A stretch of 64,000 nucleotides of DNA from Leifsonia sp. Root112D2 (lineage in GTDB: Bacteria > Actinomycetota > Actinomycetes > Actinomycetales > Microbacteriaceae). Below the pieces are notes generated by a model, which saw nothing but the letters and a program-made list of their open reading frames with translations, was not told where the DNA came from and searched no databases. The stretch is taken from NCBI RefSeq assembly GCF_001424905.1, contig NZ_LMCU01000001.1, positions 2,845,480 through 2,909,479 of the forward strand, given 5' to 3'. A program made the translations under genes and the position numbers. Positions 52,886 through 61,139 of the stretch are shown here, piece after piece. How positions within the stretch are numbered: the stretch's first letter is position 1; each line of letters begins with the position of its first letter.

Positions 52886-54010
52886 ATGATCCATGCGGCG
52901 CTGGCAGTGATCGCGGTCGTTCAAGCTCGCAACGAAAGCTCCGGTTCAGGTAGTCCCGGCGGCTCAGTAGGTGACTTCGATCCCACCGCATGGATAGCGC
53001 TCATTCTCTCGATCGTTGGCATCCTGGTCACGGTCGTTCTCCGGTACCTCGACGGGCCTCGCGTGCGGGTTCGCGTCCGACCGGTCCTGTTCAACGTAGG
53101 GCTCGTCGGCCACACGGTCACCTATCACGGTGGACAGTGGCCGATTCCCGCCATGAGCGAGGCAGGGGCGTTGAAGAAGCCCGATCCGGGCGAGGTGATC
53201 GAGCTCGCGGAAATCGTCATCGAGAACACCGGTCGGAACCCGATGACCGTATACGAGATTGGGTTCCGGTGGTTCGGCAAGAAGAAGAGAGACCAGTGGT
53301 GGCAGCGGCGAGTTCGCCATTCGAGTGTCCCGACCCCAATCCGTCCACCGAATCAAGAGGGACCGTTCTACGCCGATGGTGACCAGTTTCGGCTGGAGCC
53401 CAACGATGTTGTATCTGTCCTGGTGAACTACTGGGACCTCGTTCGCTCGCACCGGCCGAGCCCAATGGGGGTCATCGAACTCCGAGCAGCCGTGCGGGTA
53501 GCTGGGCGGCGTCGAGTCAAGCTGTCCACACGGAAGACGCGGTGGCGCATCACTGACGATGCCGTCACATCAGTCGGCACGAGCAAGACGCTGCCCTTGC
53601 GCTCCGTCATAACGAAGTCCGTCGGGCTATCGCTGCTGTACTCCAAGAGTAAAACGCTGGGGGACGTCTACTTCCTCTCGCGGTCGCTCGAGGCGGCGCT
53701 TGAGGGCACATGGTCTGACGATTGGAAGACGAACCACGAACGCCTTCGCCACTTCCAGAAGGACTCCAACGTACACTTCATGGTCTACGAGCAGGATCAG
53801 ATGACCGCATCGATGCTCATGTTCGCGCTCCACGGCGCTATCGACGACTACAAGGACGTCATCGACTGGGCCGACATCGCCCAGCCAGGCGTGCACAAGA
53901 TGTTCTTCGCGGAGGCGCGAGCGGAGGAAATGACGAAGGCTATCGCGGTCGAAGCACGGGACCTCAAGGCGACCTCAGAGGGGTCGGCTGAGCCCGTTGA
54001 CGAGGGCTGA
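52886..54010 (+). CDS. Hypothetical membrane-anchored protein
   Basis: About 374 residues. A single hydrophobic stretch at about residues 34-56 (WIALILSIVGILVTVVLRYL) follows a Gly/Ser-rich N-terminus; the rest is soluble and includes VIELAEIVIENTGRNPMTVY, then GVIELRAAVRVAGRRRVKLS, a beta-rich domain, and a helical C-terminus. No family recognised. The ATG at 52886 has AAGGGG 6 nt upstream; the ATG at 52880 is directly adjacent to that site and less suitable. It is followed by another membrane protein gene. Confidence 0.65.
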   Translation: MIHAALAVIAVVQARNESSGSGSPGGSVGDFDPTAWIALILSIVGILVTVVLRYLDGPRVRVRVRPVLFNVGLVGHTVTYHGGQWPIPAMSEAGALKKPDPGEVIELAEIVIENTGRNPMTVYEIGFRWFGKKKRDQWWQRRVRHSSVPTPIRPPNQEGPFYADGDQFRLEPNDVVSVLVNYWDLVRSHRPSPMGVIELRAAVRVAGRRRVKLSTRKTRWRITDDAVTSVGTSKTLPLRSVITKSVGLSLLYSKSKTLGDVYFLSRSLEAALEGTWSDDWKTNHERLRHFQKDSNVHFMVYEQDQMTASMLMFALHGAIDDYKDVIDWADIAQPGVHKMFFAEARAEEMTKAIAVEARDLKATSEGSAEPVDEG

Positions 54011-54285
54011 GATCCCGCGGTTCTTCCCCATCCAGAAATTCCCCGGTGGAAAGAGGCACAACTGCAGGTTGCGCGAACGCAACCCAGCTCTCATCCGAAG
54101 CAAGGCCGACGGAAAGTTTGCTCGTCGAGCACGCGTGGACATCCTCTACTAGCCGCACCGCGACGGGACACGGTCACGTTGACTAGGGATTCCACTAGAT
54201 CCTGATTCGGTCGTCCTGCACCTCCGAGAGGAGCAAACTGTGGTCGGCGATATGGTGACACGTACAGTTCACAAAGGAGACCCAT

Positions 54286-55542
54286 TTGACAACCCGCGAG
54301 GAAATAGACGCGTTCAAACAGCATCGCCTATGGGCTCTGACTGCGCAAACTATCCGTGGCTTAGGCGACGCGAAGGGTCGATCGAGCACGGACCGCGAAA
54401 CGATCGCTCGAACGCTCGCGATTACTAAATACGTCAATGGCTGCCGCTCGATCGAGGCATATCTGTTCCCAGCCGACCGCGAAGCCCAGGCCAACAACAT
54501 CGCGGGGCAAGTTGACGTCATCGCGAGCCAGCTTGCGGGCTGGGATCAAGACGCTGCGATGCTTCCACCCACGGTGGCCAGTCTCGATAGCGCGAGCGAT
54601 CAAATCCTCGCATACATCACCCAATACACTTGGCCAACTGTGCTCGGGCGTAGCGCTAACGTCCGGGTGCTCGCTGAGATCGCAGAAAGTTACCGGGAAG
54701 CGGCCGAACAGTCATTGCAGGCGGTCGAGGACGGCGCCGCGACAGTTCAAGGGCGATTTACAGAAATTGAGGCCGAGGCCTCAGCGCTTATTGCTGAGGC
54801 GGAAACTCGCGGGAAGGAAGCAGCAGCGTCGTTGGCCTCGATCGCAGAGACCCAAGCAGCTCAAGCAGAGAACGCTCAGGGGCAACTCCAGCAGGTTTTG
54901 AAGAAGGTGCAAGGTGCAGCGGAGGGCGCTCAGACCGATATCAGAGCCGTCGCTGAGAACGACCGTGAACACATGAAAGCCGAAGCAGAAAATCTTCTTG
55001 CCGGTCTTCGCGAGAACCATGAAACGGGCAATGAACTGGTGAGGAAAGTCGCAGACCAATCCGTTGGTGGCGGGTATCTGGAATTCGCGAAATCCGAGAA
55101 GATGGCATCGACCCGATGGAATGTCATAGGGATCGTTGCCGTTGTCGCCGCATTCATCTACCTCGCGCTCGTCTTTTGGTCCCAACAAGCAACTACCGTT
55201 GAGTCATCAATACTGAAACTCGGTATTTCGTTATCTGTCGTTGGTTTTTCGGCATACGCGTTCCGAGAAGGTGGCAAACGTCAACGCCAATCACTCGAAG
55301 CTCGCTACCGAGCCCTTGATGTTCTCGCGATGCCTCCGTTCAGCAAGGACCTTACCGAAGAACAACAACAGCGGCTTCGGTTCATCATGGGGGAGCGGCT
55401 ATTCGCTTCTTCGGCCGAAAGAGCCTTGTCCGGAAAATCTCATGTTCGGGATACTGCGACTCCGGGAATTGCTGGATTCGATGAGGCGACAATCGCATCG
55501 GCAATTGAACTAGTCCGAGCAGCAGCCAAACCGAGCACCTGA
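54286..55542 (+). CDS. Coiled-coil membrane protein, unknown function
   Basis: A 418-residue protein. Residues 130-265 form a long Ala/Glu-rich coiled coil (EIEAEASALIAEAETRGKEA, then LASIAETQAAQAENAQGQLQ), then two membrane helices at about 283-302 (VIGIVAVVAAFIYLALVFW) and 309-327 (SILKLGISLSVVGFSAYAF), with a soluble C-terminal tail that includes LTEEQQQRLRFIMGERLF. The TTG start at 54286 is supported by AAAGGAG 8 nt upstream. Coiled coil plus hairpin anchor suggests an oligomeric membrane sensor or scaffold. No homologue is recognised. Confidence 0.7.
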   Translation: MTTREEIDAFKQHRLWALTAQTIRGLGDAKGRSSTDRETIARTLAITKYVNGCRSIEAYLFPADREAQANNIAGQVDVIASQLAGWDQDAAMLPPTVASLDSASDQILAYITQYTWPTVLGRSANVRVLAEIAESYREAAEQSLQAVEDGAATVQGRFTEIEAEASALIAEAETRGKEAAASLASIAETQAAQAENAQGQLQQVLKKVQGAAEGAQTDIRAVAENDREHMKAEAENLLAGLRENHETGNELVRKVADQSVGGGYLEFAKSEKMASTRWNVIGIVAVVAAFIYLALVFWSQQATTVESSILKLGISLSVVGFSAYAFREGGKRQRQSLEARYRALDVLAMPPFSKDLTEEQQQRLRFIMGERLFASSAERALSGKSHVRDTATPGIAGFDEATIASAIELVRAAAKPST

Positions 55543-55675
55543 CGATCAGATCTCAGACGCGTCGCCGATCCCGCACTGTCCGCAGTCGGTTTACGCTGCC
55601 TCTGGCATGCCCTCCGGTTTGGTTACCGACCGCGCGACCATGTGCGCTGTCGGTGCCGAACGATAAAGTTTGCTC

Positions 55676-55891
55676 ATGATTTGGTTTGACCAGTTCTGGG
55701 CGGCAAACGGCGACACAGTCATCGCCGGGATCCTGATCGCGATCGGCAGTTCCGTCGCAGCATGGTTGCTCGTGCGCGCCTGGCGGGCCGTGGCGACCAT
55801 TCTGGGCGCGATTTTCCGCCTTCTTTACTGGTTACTTATCGGCTGGTGGATGTCCAAGCTCCGCCGATGGGTGACGGGATCACCGTGGTAG
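55676..55891 (+). CDS. Small membrane protein
   Basis: A 71-residue protein with two adjacent hydrophobic segments: VIAGILIAIGSSVAAWLLVR and TILGAIFRLLYWLLIGWWM. The ATG at 55676 is preceded by TAAAGT at 6 nt, so it is probably leaderless. It overlaps the following HNH nuclease gene by 25 bp, implying translational coupling, a layout often seen for small membrane partners of effectors. Confidence 0.6.
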   Translation: MIWFDQFWAANGDTVIAGILIAIGSSVAAWLLVRAWRAVATILGAIFRLLYWLLIGWWMSKLRRWVTGSPW

Positions 55892-56730
55892 CGAGCCCGA
55901 AGGTAAAAGCCGACGACGATGGTTCAGAGGAGTTCCATCGCCTTCGTCGCAGCGTGCTTCTACCCGACACCTCTGCATATCCGCTTGGACGGGCATACAT
56001 AGCGGACCATTGTGCGAACTGCTTGAACCCGCTGCCCGACGGGAATGAAGGCCTCTACTGCTCAGACTGGTGCAAAGAGACTGCCGGCACAGTCCGCTAT
56101 CTGCGCGGCGCAAACCGTGACGGCCGTATCGACCAGCCTGACGTCAAAGAGGCCATCGGCATTCGCCTGGCCTTCATCATGGCTGGAAGCTACAGCGCTC
56201 TCGGGCGAAACCTGAGTCCAACCACGCGCGCCAAAGTCAAAGATCGAGACGGTGGAATGTGCCAGTCCTGTGGAAAACCGGGGTCCGAGATCGACCATAT
56301 CTCGGGCAGCTCAGATGAACCGACGAACCTGCAGCTGCTTTGCAACGAATGCCACCGGGCGAAGACGATGAAGAACATGATTCCCGCGCCCGACGAGGAG
56401 AAGGCATTGATAGCGGCGCTGTTCATCGAGCGCATCGTCCCTGACGTCCCCGTGCTCCTTGCCGATGACGAGGCGGAGTGGCAACGCGCTTGGAGCGCGC
56501 TCAAGAAGGAACGTCGACAGCGTCTTAGGGACGAAATCGAGTCGATGGGGATCAACCTGGCGGGGCTGAAGACTCGGGCAGAGTGGATCGTGAAACGGGA
56601 CGCCGTCCTAAGCGAGCGTGCCCAAGGTCAGCCAGCACCTTCAGAGAGCCTCAGCGCGTCGGACGGGTTCAACTGGGACATCGGTAAGGACACGTTTCTC
56701 GAACACCTGTTAAACAGGTCAACGCGCTAG
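55867..56730 (+). CDS. HNH endonuclease with an extra zinc ribbon
   Basis: A 287-residue protein. A first ribbon (CANCLNPLPDGNEGLYCSDWC) spans residues about 40-60, then the HNH core CQSCGKPGSEIDHISGSSDE with LLCNECHRAK at about 135-175, and a charged helical C-terminus. The HNH core contains paired Cys, the catalytic His in EIDHI and the final H-R-A-K. The ATG at 55867 lies within the upstream gene; the longer frame starting at 55762 overlaps the membrane protein and is unlikely. It could be a phage- or plasmid-restricting nuclease; that is inference. Confidence 0.75.
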   Translation: MGDGITVVASPKVKADDDGSEEFHRLRRSVLLPDTSAYPLGRAYIADHCANCLNPLPDGNEGLYCSDWCKETAGTVRYLRGANRDGRIDQPDVKEAIGIRLAFIMAGSYSALGRNLSPTTRAKVKDRDGGMCQSCGKPGSEIDHISGSSDEPTNLQLLCNECHRAKTMKNMIPAPDEEKALIAALFIERIVPDVPVLLADDEAEWQRAWSALKKERRQRLRDEIESMGINLAGLKTRAEWIVKRDAVLSERAQGQPAPSESLSASDGFNWDIGKDTFLEHLLNRSTR

Positions 56731-56889
56731 CAAGATTCTCCGCCGCTCGTTCTGCGAGGGCCAGCAGATCGCAGTAACGCTCGAGAATGCGCTGCGCTCG
56801 TTAGGCGGCGATCAAGGCAGCGCTCGCCTCCAATTCGACAGCGCGCTGAAGATGTCTTCATCGCCTCTAAAGCGAACTCACGATTAAAC

Positions 56890-56940
56890 GCAACAGGCCG
56901 GATCTTTCGATCCGGCCTGTTCACTGTCTCAACCAGTGTG
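56890..56940. repeat. Right 51 bp direct repeat (candidate attachment site)
   Basis: Identical to 41656-41706. It comprises the terminator of the tRNA-Leu gene and reaches two bases into the tRNA 3' end (56939-56940). It marks the right island boundary. Confidence 0.85.
56892..56921 (-). terminator. Terminator of tRNA-Leu(GAG)
   Basis: A perfect 13 bp inverted repeat (56892-56904 with 56909-56921, loop TTTC), downstream of the tRNA on the minus strand. It is duplicated at 41658-41687. Confidence 0.85.
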
Positions 56941-57023
56941 TCCGAAGGGGGACTTGAACCCCCACGCCCTATACGGGCACTAGCACCTCAAGCTAGCGCG
57001 TCTGCCATTTCCGCCATCCGGAC
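56939..57023 (-). tRNA. tRNA-Leu, anticodon GAG
   Basis: An 85 nt tRNA on the minus strand with acceptor stem GTCCGGA pairing with TTCGGAC (one G-T pair), anticodon stem CTAGC/GCTAG with loop TTGAGGT (GAG anticodon), a long variable arm as in class II tRNAs, and T arm GGGGG TTCAAGT CCCCC. The 3' CCA is not encoded. It reads CTC and CTT leucine codons. The adjacent island ends in its terminator. Confidence 0.95.
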
Positions 57024-57145
57024 AAGGTGCATGGCTGCTGACGAATCAGCCGCCGACGTAAGACCTTAGCACGAAAATCGACCCCACTTTGTGGCCCGCC
57101 GCCGCCCGCTTGGACGACCGGCATCGCGCGGGTAGCGTTGAGCGC

Positions 57146-58477
57146 ATGAGCCTCGCATCCGACAGCGCCGAAGAAGAAAAAACCGGCGGGCTCGAGGCGA
57201 CGGCGGCGATAGCGCGCGACCTGATTCGCTTCGACACGAGCAATTACGGCGAGGGCAAGGCCAACGGCGAGACGGATGCCGCCGAGTACGTCGCGACGCA
57301 CCTTCAGCGCCTCGGCCTCACCACCCAGCTCTTCGACTCCGATCCCGGCCGCACGAGCGTCGTCACGCGCGTCGAGGGCGCCGACAGCTCCAAGCCCGCG
57401 CTCGTCGTGCACGGGCATTTGGACGTAGTACCGGCCGACCCGCGCAACTGGAGCGTCGACCCCTTCGCCGGTGAGATCAAAGACGGCATGCTCTGGGGTC
57501 GTGGCGCCGTTGACATGAAGAACATGGACGCCATGATTCTTACCGCGCTTGGCGACATTCTCGGTGCGGGCAAGCAGCCCGCGCGCGACCTTGTCGTCGC
57601 CTTCTTCGCCGACGAGGAAGACGGCGGCCGGCGCGGCTCGCACCACCTCGTGAAGAACCACCCCGAGCTGTTCACCGGCGCCACCGAGGCCATCAGCGAG
57701 GTGGGCGGCTACTCGATAGATCTCGACGGCAAACGCGCCTACCTCGTGCAGACGGGGGAGAAGGCCCTCGTCTGGATCAAGCTCATCGCCCGCGGCAACG
57801 CCGCGCACGGCTCGAGACTCATCCGCGACAACGCGATCACCCGGCTCGCCGAGGCCGTCGCCGCGATCGGCCGCCGCGAGTGGCCCGTGCAGCTCACCGA
57901 CACCACGACGCAGTTGCTCGCCGAACTCGCACGCCTGCTCGACGTTGACCCGCAGCGCGTGGGGCCAGACGAGCTGGTGCTGAAGACGGGCACGGCATCC
58001 GGATTCATTCTGGCTACGCTGCACACCACGACGAACCCCACCATGCTCACGGCCGGGTACAAGCACAACGTGATTCCGGATACCGCCGAGGCTCTCATTG
58101 ACATTCGCACGCTGCCCGGCGAAGAGGATGCGGTGCTCGCCGAGGTGCGCTCCATCGTGGGCGACGACATCGAAATCGAGATCATGCACCGCGATATCGG
58201 CCTCGAATCCGCGTTCTCCGGCCCGCTGATCGAGACGATCATTTCGACGCTCGGCACGCACGACCCCGGCGCGCCCGTGCTTCCGTACCTCATGTCTGGT
58301 GGCACCGACAACAAGGCTCTGAGCCTGCTCGACATCACCGGCTACGGATTCGCCCCGCTCAAGCTTGCGCCCGAGCTCGACTTTCCCGGAATGTTCCATG
58401 GCGTTGACGAGCGCGTGCCCCTGGAAGCGTTAGTCTTTGGCAGGAAAGTTCTGGGCGATCTGCTTCTGAACTACTGA
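57146..58477 (+). CDS. M20 family metallopeptidase
   Basis: A 443-residue M20 peptidase. First metal ligand in VVHGHLDVVPAD, the following ligand in GRGAVDMKNMDAM, the acidic pair in FFADEEDGG, and the dimerisation lid around IARGNAAHGSRL. M20 enzymes cleave peptides or amides with two zinc ions; specificity is unknown. The ATG at 57146 follows TAGCGT by 7 nt (leaderless). It is the first core gene beyond the tRNA. Confidence 0.92.
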   Translation: MSLASDSAEEEKTGGLEATAAIARDLIRFDTSNYGEGKANGETDAAEYVATHLQRLGLTTQLFDSDPGRTSVVTRVEGADSSKPALVVHGHLDVVPADPRNWSVDPFAGEIKDGMLWGRGAVDMKNMDAMILTALGDILGAGKQPARDLVVAFFADEEDGGRRGSHHLVKNHPELFTGATEAISEVGGYSIDLDGKRAYLVQTGEKALVWIKLIARGNAAHGSRLIRDNAITRLAEAVAAIGRREWPVQLTDTTTQLLAELARLLDVDPQRVGPDELVLKTGTASGFILATLHTTTNPTMLTAGYKHNVIPDTAEALIDIRTLPGEEDAVLAEVRSIVGDDIEIEIMHRDIGLESAFSGPLIETIISTLGTHDPGAPVLPYLMSGGTDNKALSLLDITGYGFAPLKLAPELDFPGMFHGVDERVPLEALVFGRKVLGDLLLNY

Positions 58478-58523
58478 CCGCTGAGCTCCTGAAAATCGGG
58501 CGCGCACGGTCCGAGAGGGAACC

Positions 58524-59354
58524 ATGGACTTCGTTAACGCGCTCATCCTCGGCCTCGTGCAGGGGCTCACCGAGTTTCTCCCCGTCTCCTCGAGCGCGCA
58601 CATCCGCATCGTGGGAGAGCTGCTCGGTCTGGGCGGCGACCCGGGCGCACGCTTCACCGCCATCATCCAGCTCGGCACCGAGGCCGCCGTGGTCGTGTTC
58701 TTCTGGCGTGACATCGTGCGCATCGTCAAGGCGTGGTTTCTCGCCCTCTTCGGTCGTATTCCCCGCAACGATCCGGATGCCCGCATGGGCTGGCTGATCA
58801 TCATCGGCAGCATTCCCATCGTTGTGCTGGGCCTGCTGTTCCAGACCGCCATCGAGACGACCTTCCGCTCGCTGTGGATCATCGCGGCAACGCTCATCAT
58901 CTTCGGCATCATCCTGGGGCTGGCGGATGCCCTCGGCAGCAGTAAGCGCCAGCTGAAAGACCTCACGTGGGGCCACGGCATCATCTATGGCATCGCACAG
59001 GCCTTCGCGCTCATTCCCGGAGTTTCCCGCTCGGGCGGCACCATCACCGCCGGGCGCATCCTGGGCTACGACCGGGCCACCGCCGCGCGATACTCCTTTC
59101 TGCTGGCCATTCCTGCGGTGTTCGGCAGTGGACTCTACGAGCTGTACAAGTCGATCAAGTCGCCGGCACCCGAGATCTTCAACCCCATCGAGATTGTCGC
59201 GGCAACAATCGTGGCCTTCGTGGTCGGGCTCGTGGTGATAGGCCTGTTCCTGCGGTACATCTCGCACCGCAGCTTCCTGCCGTTCGTGCTGTACCGCATC
59301 GCACTCGGCATCGTCATCATCGTGCTGATCCTGACGGGTGTTCTCAACGCCTAA
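58524..59354 (+). CDS. uppP: Undecaprenyl-diphosphatase UppP (BacA)
   Basis: A 276-residue membrane protein. The two family motifs are visible: GLVQGLTEFLPVSSSAHIR near the N-terminus and ALIPGVSRSGGTITAGRILG in the second half. It recycles undecaprenyl diphosphate for cell wall synthesis, and its loss sensitises cells to bacitracin. It is followed by mshC 9 bp downstream, though a TAAGCT 6 nt before mshC suggests that gene also has its own promoter. Confidence 0.96.
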   Translation: MDFVNALILGLVQGLTEFLPVSSSAHIRIVGELLGLGGDPGARFTAIIQLGTEAAVVVFFWRDIVRIVKAWFLALFGRIPRNDPDARMGWLIIIGSIPIVVLGLLFQTAIETTFRSLWIIAATLIIFGIILGLADALGSSKRQLKDLTWGHGIIYGIAQAFALIPGVSRSGGTITAGRILGYDRATAARYSFLLAIPAVFGSGLYELYKSIKSPAPEIFNPIEIVAATIVAFVVGLVVIGLFLRYISHRSFLPFVLYRIALGIVIIVLILTGVLNA

Positions 59355-59363
59355 GCTGAAGAG

Positions 59364-60620
59364 GTGAGAGCGTGGATTCGACCCGAGATACCAGCGTTAC
59401 CGGGCCACTCGAATCCGCCCCGCATCTTCGACACGGCATCGCAGCAACTCGTCGAGGCAGCGCCCGACGACGTCGCGCGCCTGTACGTGTGTGGAATCAC
59501 GCCGTATGACGCGACCCACCTCGGCCACGCGAACACGTATCTGACATACGACCTGCTGCAGCGCGTGTGGCTGGATGCCGGCTATCGCGTGCACTACGCG
59601 CAGAACATCACCGACATCGACGACCCGCTGCTCGAGCGTGCCATCGCGACGGGCGTTGACTGGCGTGAGCTGGCCGACGAGCAGATCGAGCTGTTCCGCC
59701 AGGACATGGCCTGCCTGTCGATTCTGCCTCCCGACGACTACGTCGCCGTCACCGAAATGATCACCGAGATCGCCGAGGCCGTGTGCATTCTGCTCGATCG
59801 CGGCATCGCCTATCGGGTGCCCACCCCGGATGCGGCAGGCGACGACATCTACTTCGACAACCGGGCAGCCGAGCGCGCCGCGCCCTGGCGCCTCGGAGAG
59901 GAGAGCAATCTCGATTCCGCGACGATGCTGCAGTTCTTCGCCGAGCGCGGGGGAGACCCCGACCGCGAGGGCAAGCGCGACGCGCTCGACCCGCTGCTGT
60001 GGCGCGCATCGCGCGACGGCGAGCCGTTCTGGCCATCACGCGTAGGCGAGGGACGGCCGGGCTGGCACATCGAATGCTCGGTCATCGCCCTCAAACACCT
60101 GGGACTGGATTTCACGGTGCAGGGGGGCGGCTCCGATCTGGTGTTTCCGCACCATGAACTCAGCGCGGGGCACGCTGCCGCGCTGAGCGGGCATCCGCTG
60201 GCACGCGTATACAGCCACGCGGGAATGATCGCCTACCAGGGCGAAAAGATGAGCAAATCGCTCGGCAATCTCGTGAAGGTCTCCGAGCTGCGCGCGGCGG
60301 GGGTCGACCCGCGCGTCATCAGACTTGCCCTGCTCGGTCACCACTACCGTTCGGACTGGGAGTGGACGGATGCCGACCTCGCCGCGGCGACCGCGCGCCT
60401 CGCCGCCTGGCAGGACCCCGCTGCCCTCACCCCCGCGGATGCCTCACACGCCCTCTCTGCCGCCGGAGTGCTCGCCGAGCTGCGTGACGCCCTGGCCGAC
60501 GATCTCGATGCCCCGACCGCGCTGGCGGTCGTCGACAATGCTCTCTCACACGGCGTGGATGATCCCGCCCTCGCGGTTGCGGCGGTGGACGCCCTGCTCG
60601 GCGTGCGCCTGCGAAACTGA
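59364..60620 (+). CDS. mshC: Mycothiol cysteine ligase MshC
   Basis: A 418-residue class I synthetase-like enzyme. The HIGH-type motif is in VCGITPYDATHLGHANTY, and the KMSKS motif in EKMSKSLGN; CGITPYD also carries the conserved zinc Cys. The sequence is related to CysS but shorter and differs by the GITPYDATHLGHA signature used for MshC. It joins cysteine to glucosamine-inositol in mycothiol synthesis, evidence that this is an actinobacterium. GTG start with TAAGCT at 6 nt. Confidence 0.95.
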   Translation: MRAWIRPEIPALPGHSNPPRIFDTASQQLVEAAPDDVARLYVCGITPYDATHLGHANTYLTYDLLQRVWLDAGYRVHYAQNITDIDDPLLERAIATGVDWRELADEQIELFRQDMACLSILPPDDYVAVTEMITEIAEAVCILLDRGIAYRVPTPDAAGDDIYFDNRAAERAAPWRLGEESNLDSATMLQFFAERGGDPDREGKRDALDPLLWRASRDGEPFWPSRVGEGRPGWHIECSVIALKHLGLDFTVQGGGSDLVFPHHELSAGHAAALSGHPLARVYSHAGMIAYQGEKMSKSLGNLVKVSELRAAGVDPRVIRLALLGHHYRSDWEWTDADLAAATARLAAWQDPAALTPADASHALSAAGVLAELRDALADDLDAPTALAVVDNALSHGVDDPALAVAAVDALLGVRLRN

Positions 60621-60728
60621 CCTCCGTTTGGGTGCGGAAAAAAGCAAGCAGGATCAGAGAAGTACGCTTCTGTGGCTCCGCTTACAGTGGGTGCCATAGA
60701 GCACATCGCAAGCCACAGGGAGCAGACC

Positions 60729-61139
60729 ATGAGCACCACGTTCAGCACAGAGGAGAAGGCCGCAATGCGGGCCGCCGCCGCCGAGGCAAAGGCCGCGAAG
60801 GCTGGCGCAGACCTGGAGGCGGCCTGCCTCGCCGCAATCGCCGCGATGACCGGCACAGACAAGGAGTTGGCCGAGACCCTGCACCAGCTGGTGGCGAAGC
60901 ACACGAGTCTGGGGTCGAAGACCTGGTACGGCATGCCGGCCTACACCAACGCCGACGGCAAGGTGGTGGTGTTCTTCCAGAGCGCCGCCAAGTTCAAGGT
61001 GCGCTACGCCACCATCGGCTTTCAGCCCGACGCGAAGCTCGACGACGGCAACCTCTGGCCGAATGCCTATGCCGTGACCAAGCTGGGCGCCAACGAGCAG
61101 AAGCAGCTGGTGGCGCTGCTGAAGAAGGCGGTCGGCTAG
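60729..61139 (+). CDS. DUF1801-like protein
   Basis: A 136-residue protein with an Ala/Lys-rich N-terminal helix and a DUF1801-type (YdhG-like) core: DKELAETLHQLVAKHTSLGS with KTWYGMPAYTNADGKVVVFF, then FKVRYATIGFQPDAKLDDG. Function is unknown; it is a small cytoplasmic fold. The ATG at 60729 is after GGGAGCAG. Its stop overlaps the convergent PAC2 gene stop by 4 bp (CTAG). Confidence 0.8.
   Translation: MSTTFSTEEKAAMRAAAAEAKAAKAGADLEAACLAAIAAMTGTDKELAETLHQLVAKHTSLGSKTWYGMPAYTNADGKVVVFFQSAAKFKVRYATIGFQPDAKLDDGNLWPNAYAVTKLGANEQKQLVALLKKAVG

Larger units (their letters stand above)
41707..56889. mobile_element. Genomic island of about 15.2 kb between 51 bp direct repeats at tRNA-Leu
   Basis: The interval lies between two identical 51 bp repeats, of which the right one is the tRNA-Leu(GAG) terminator. 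Gene content differs from both flanks: a toxin-antitoxin pair, an IS3 element, a decayed HerA ATPase, and many proteins with no recognisable family. GGATGC/GCATCC hexamers, frequent in the core genes, are sparser here by eye. No integrase or recombinase other than the IS transposase is visible, so mobility may have been lost or provided in trans. Confidence 0.75.

Noticed and set aside
41707..56889. An integrase or recombinase gene inside the island
   Set aside because: I scanned both strands for tyrosine or serine recombinase motifs and found only the IS3 OrfB transposase, so mobility by an encoded integrase is not claimed.
56731..56889. A truncated gene at the right end of the island
   Set aside because: Short frames on either strand (for example one ending LQRAVELEASAALIAA) are too brief to assign.
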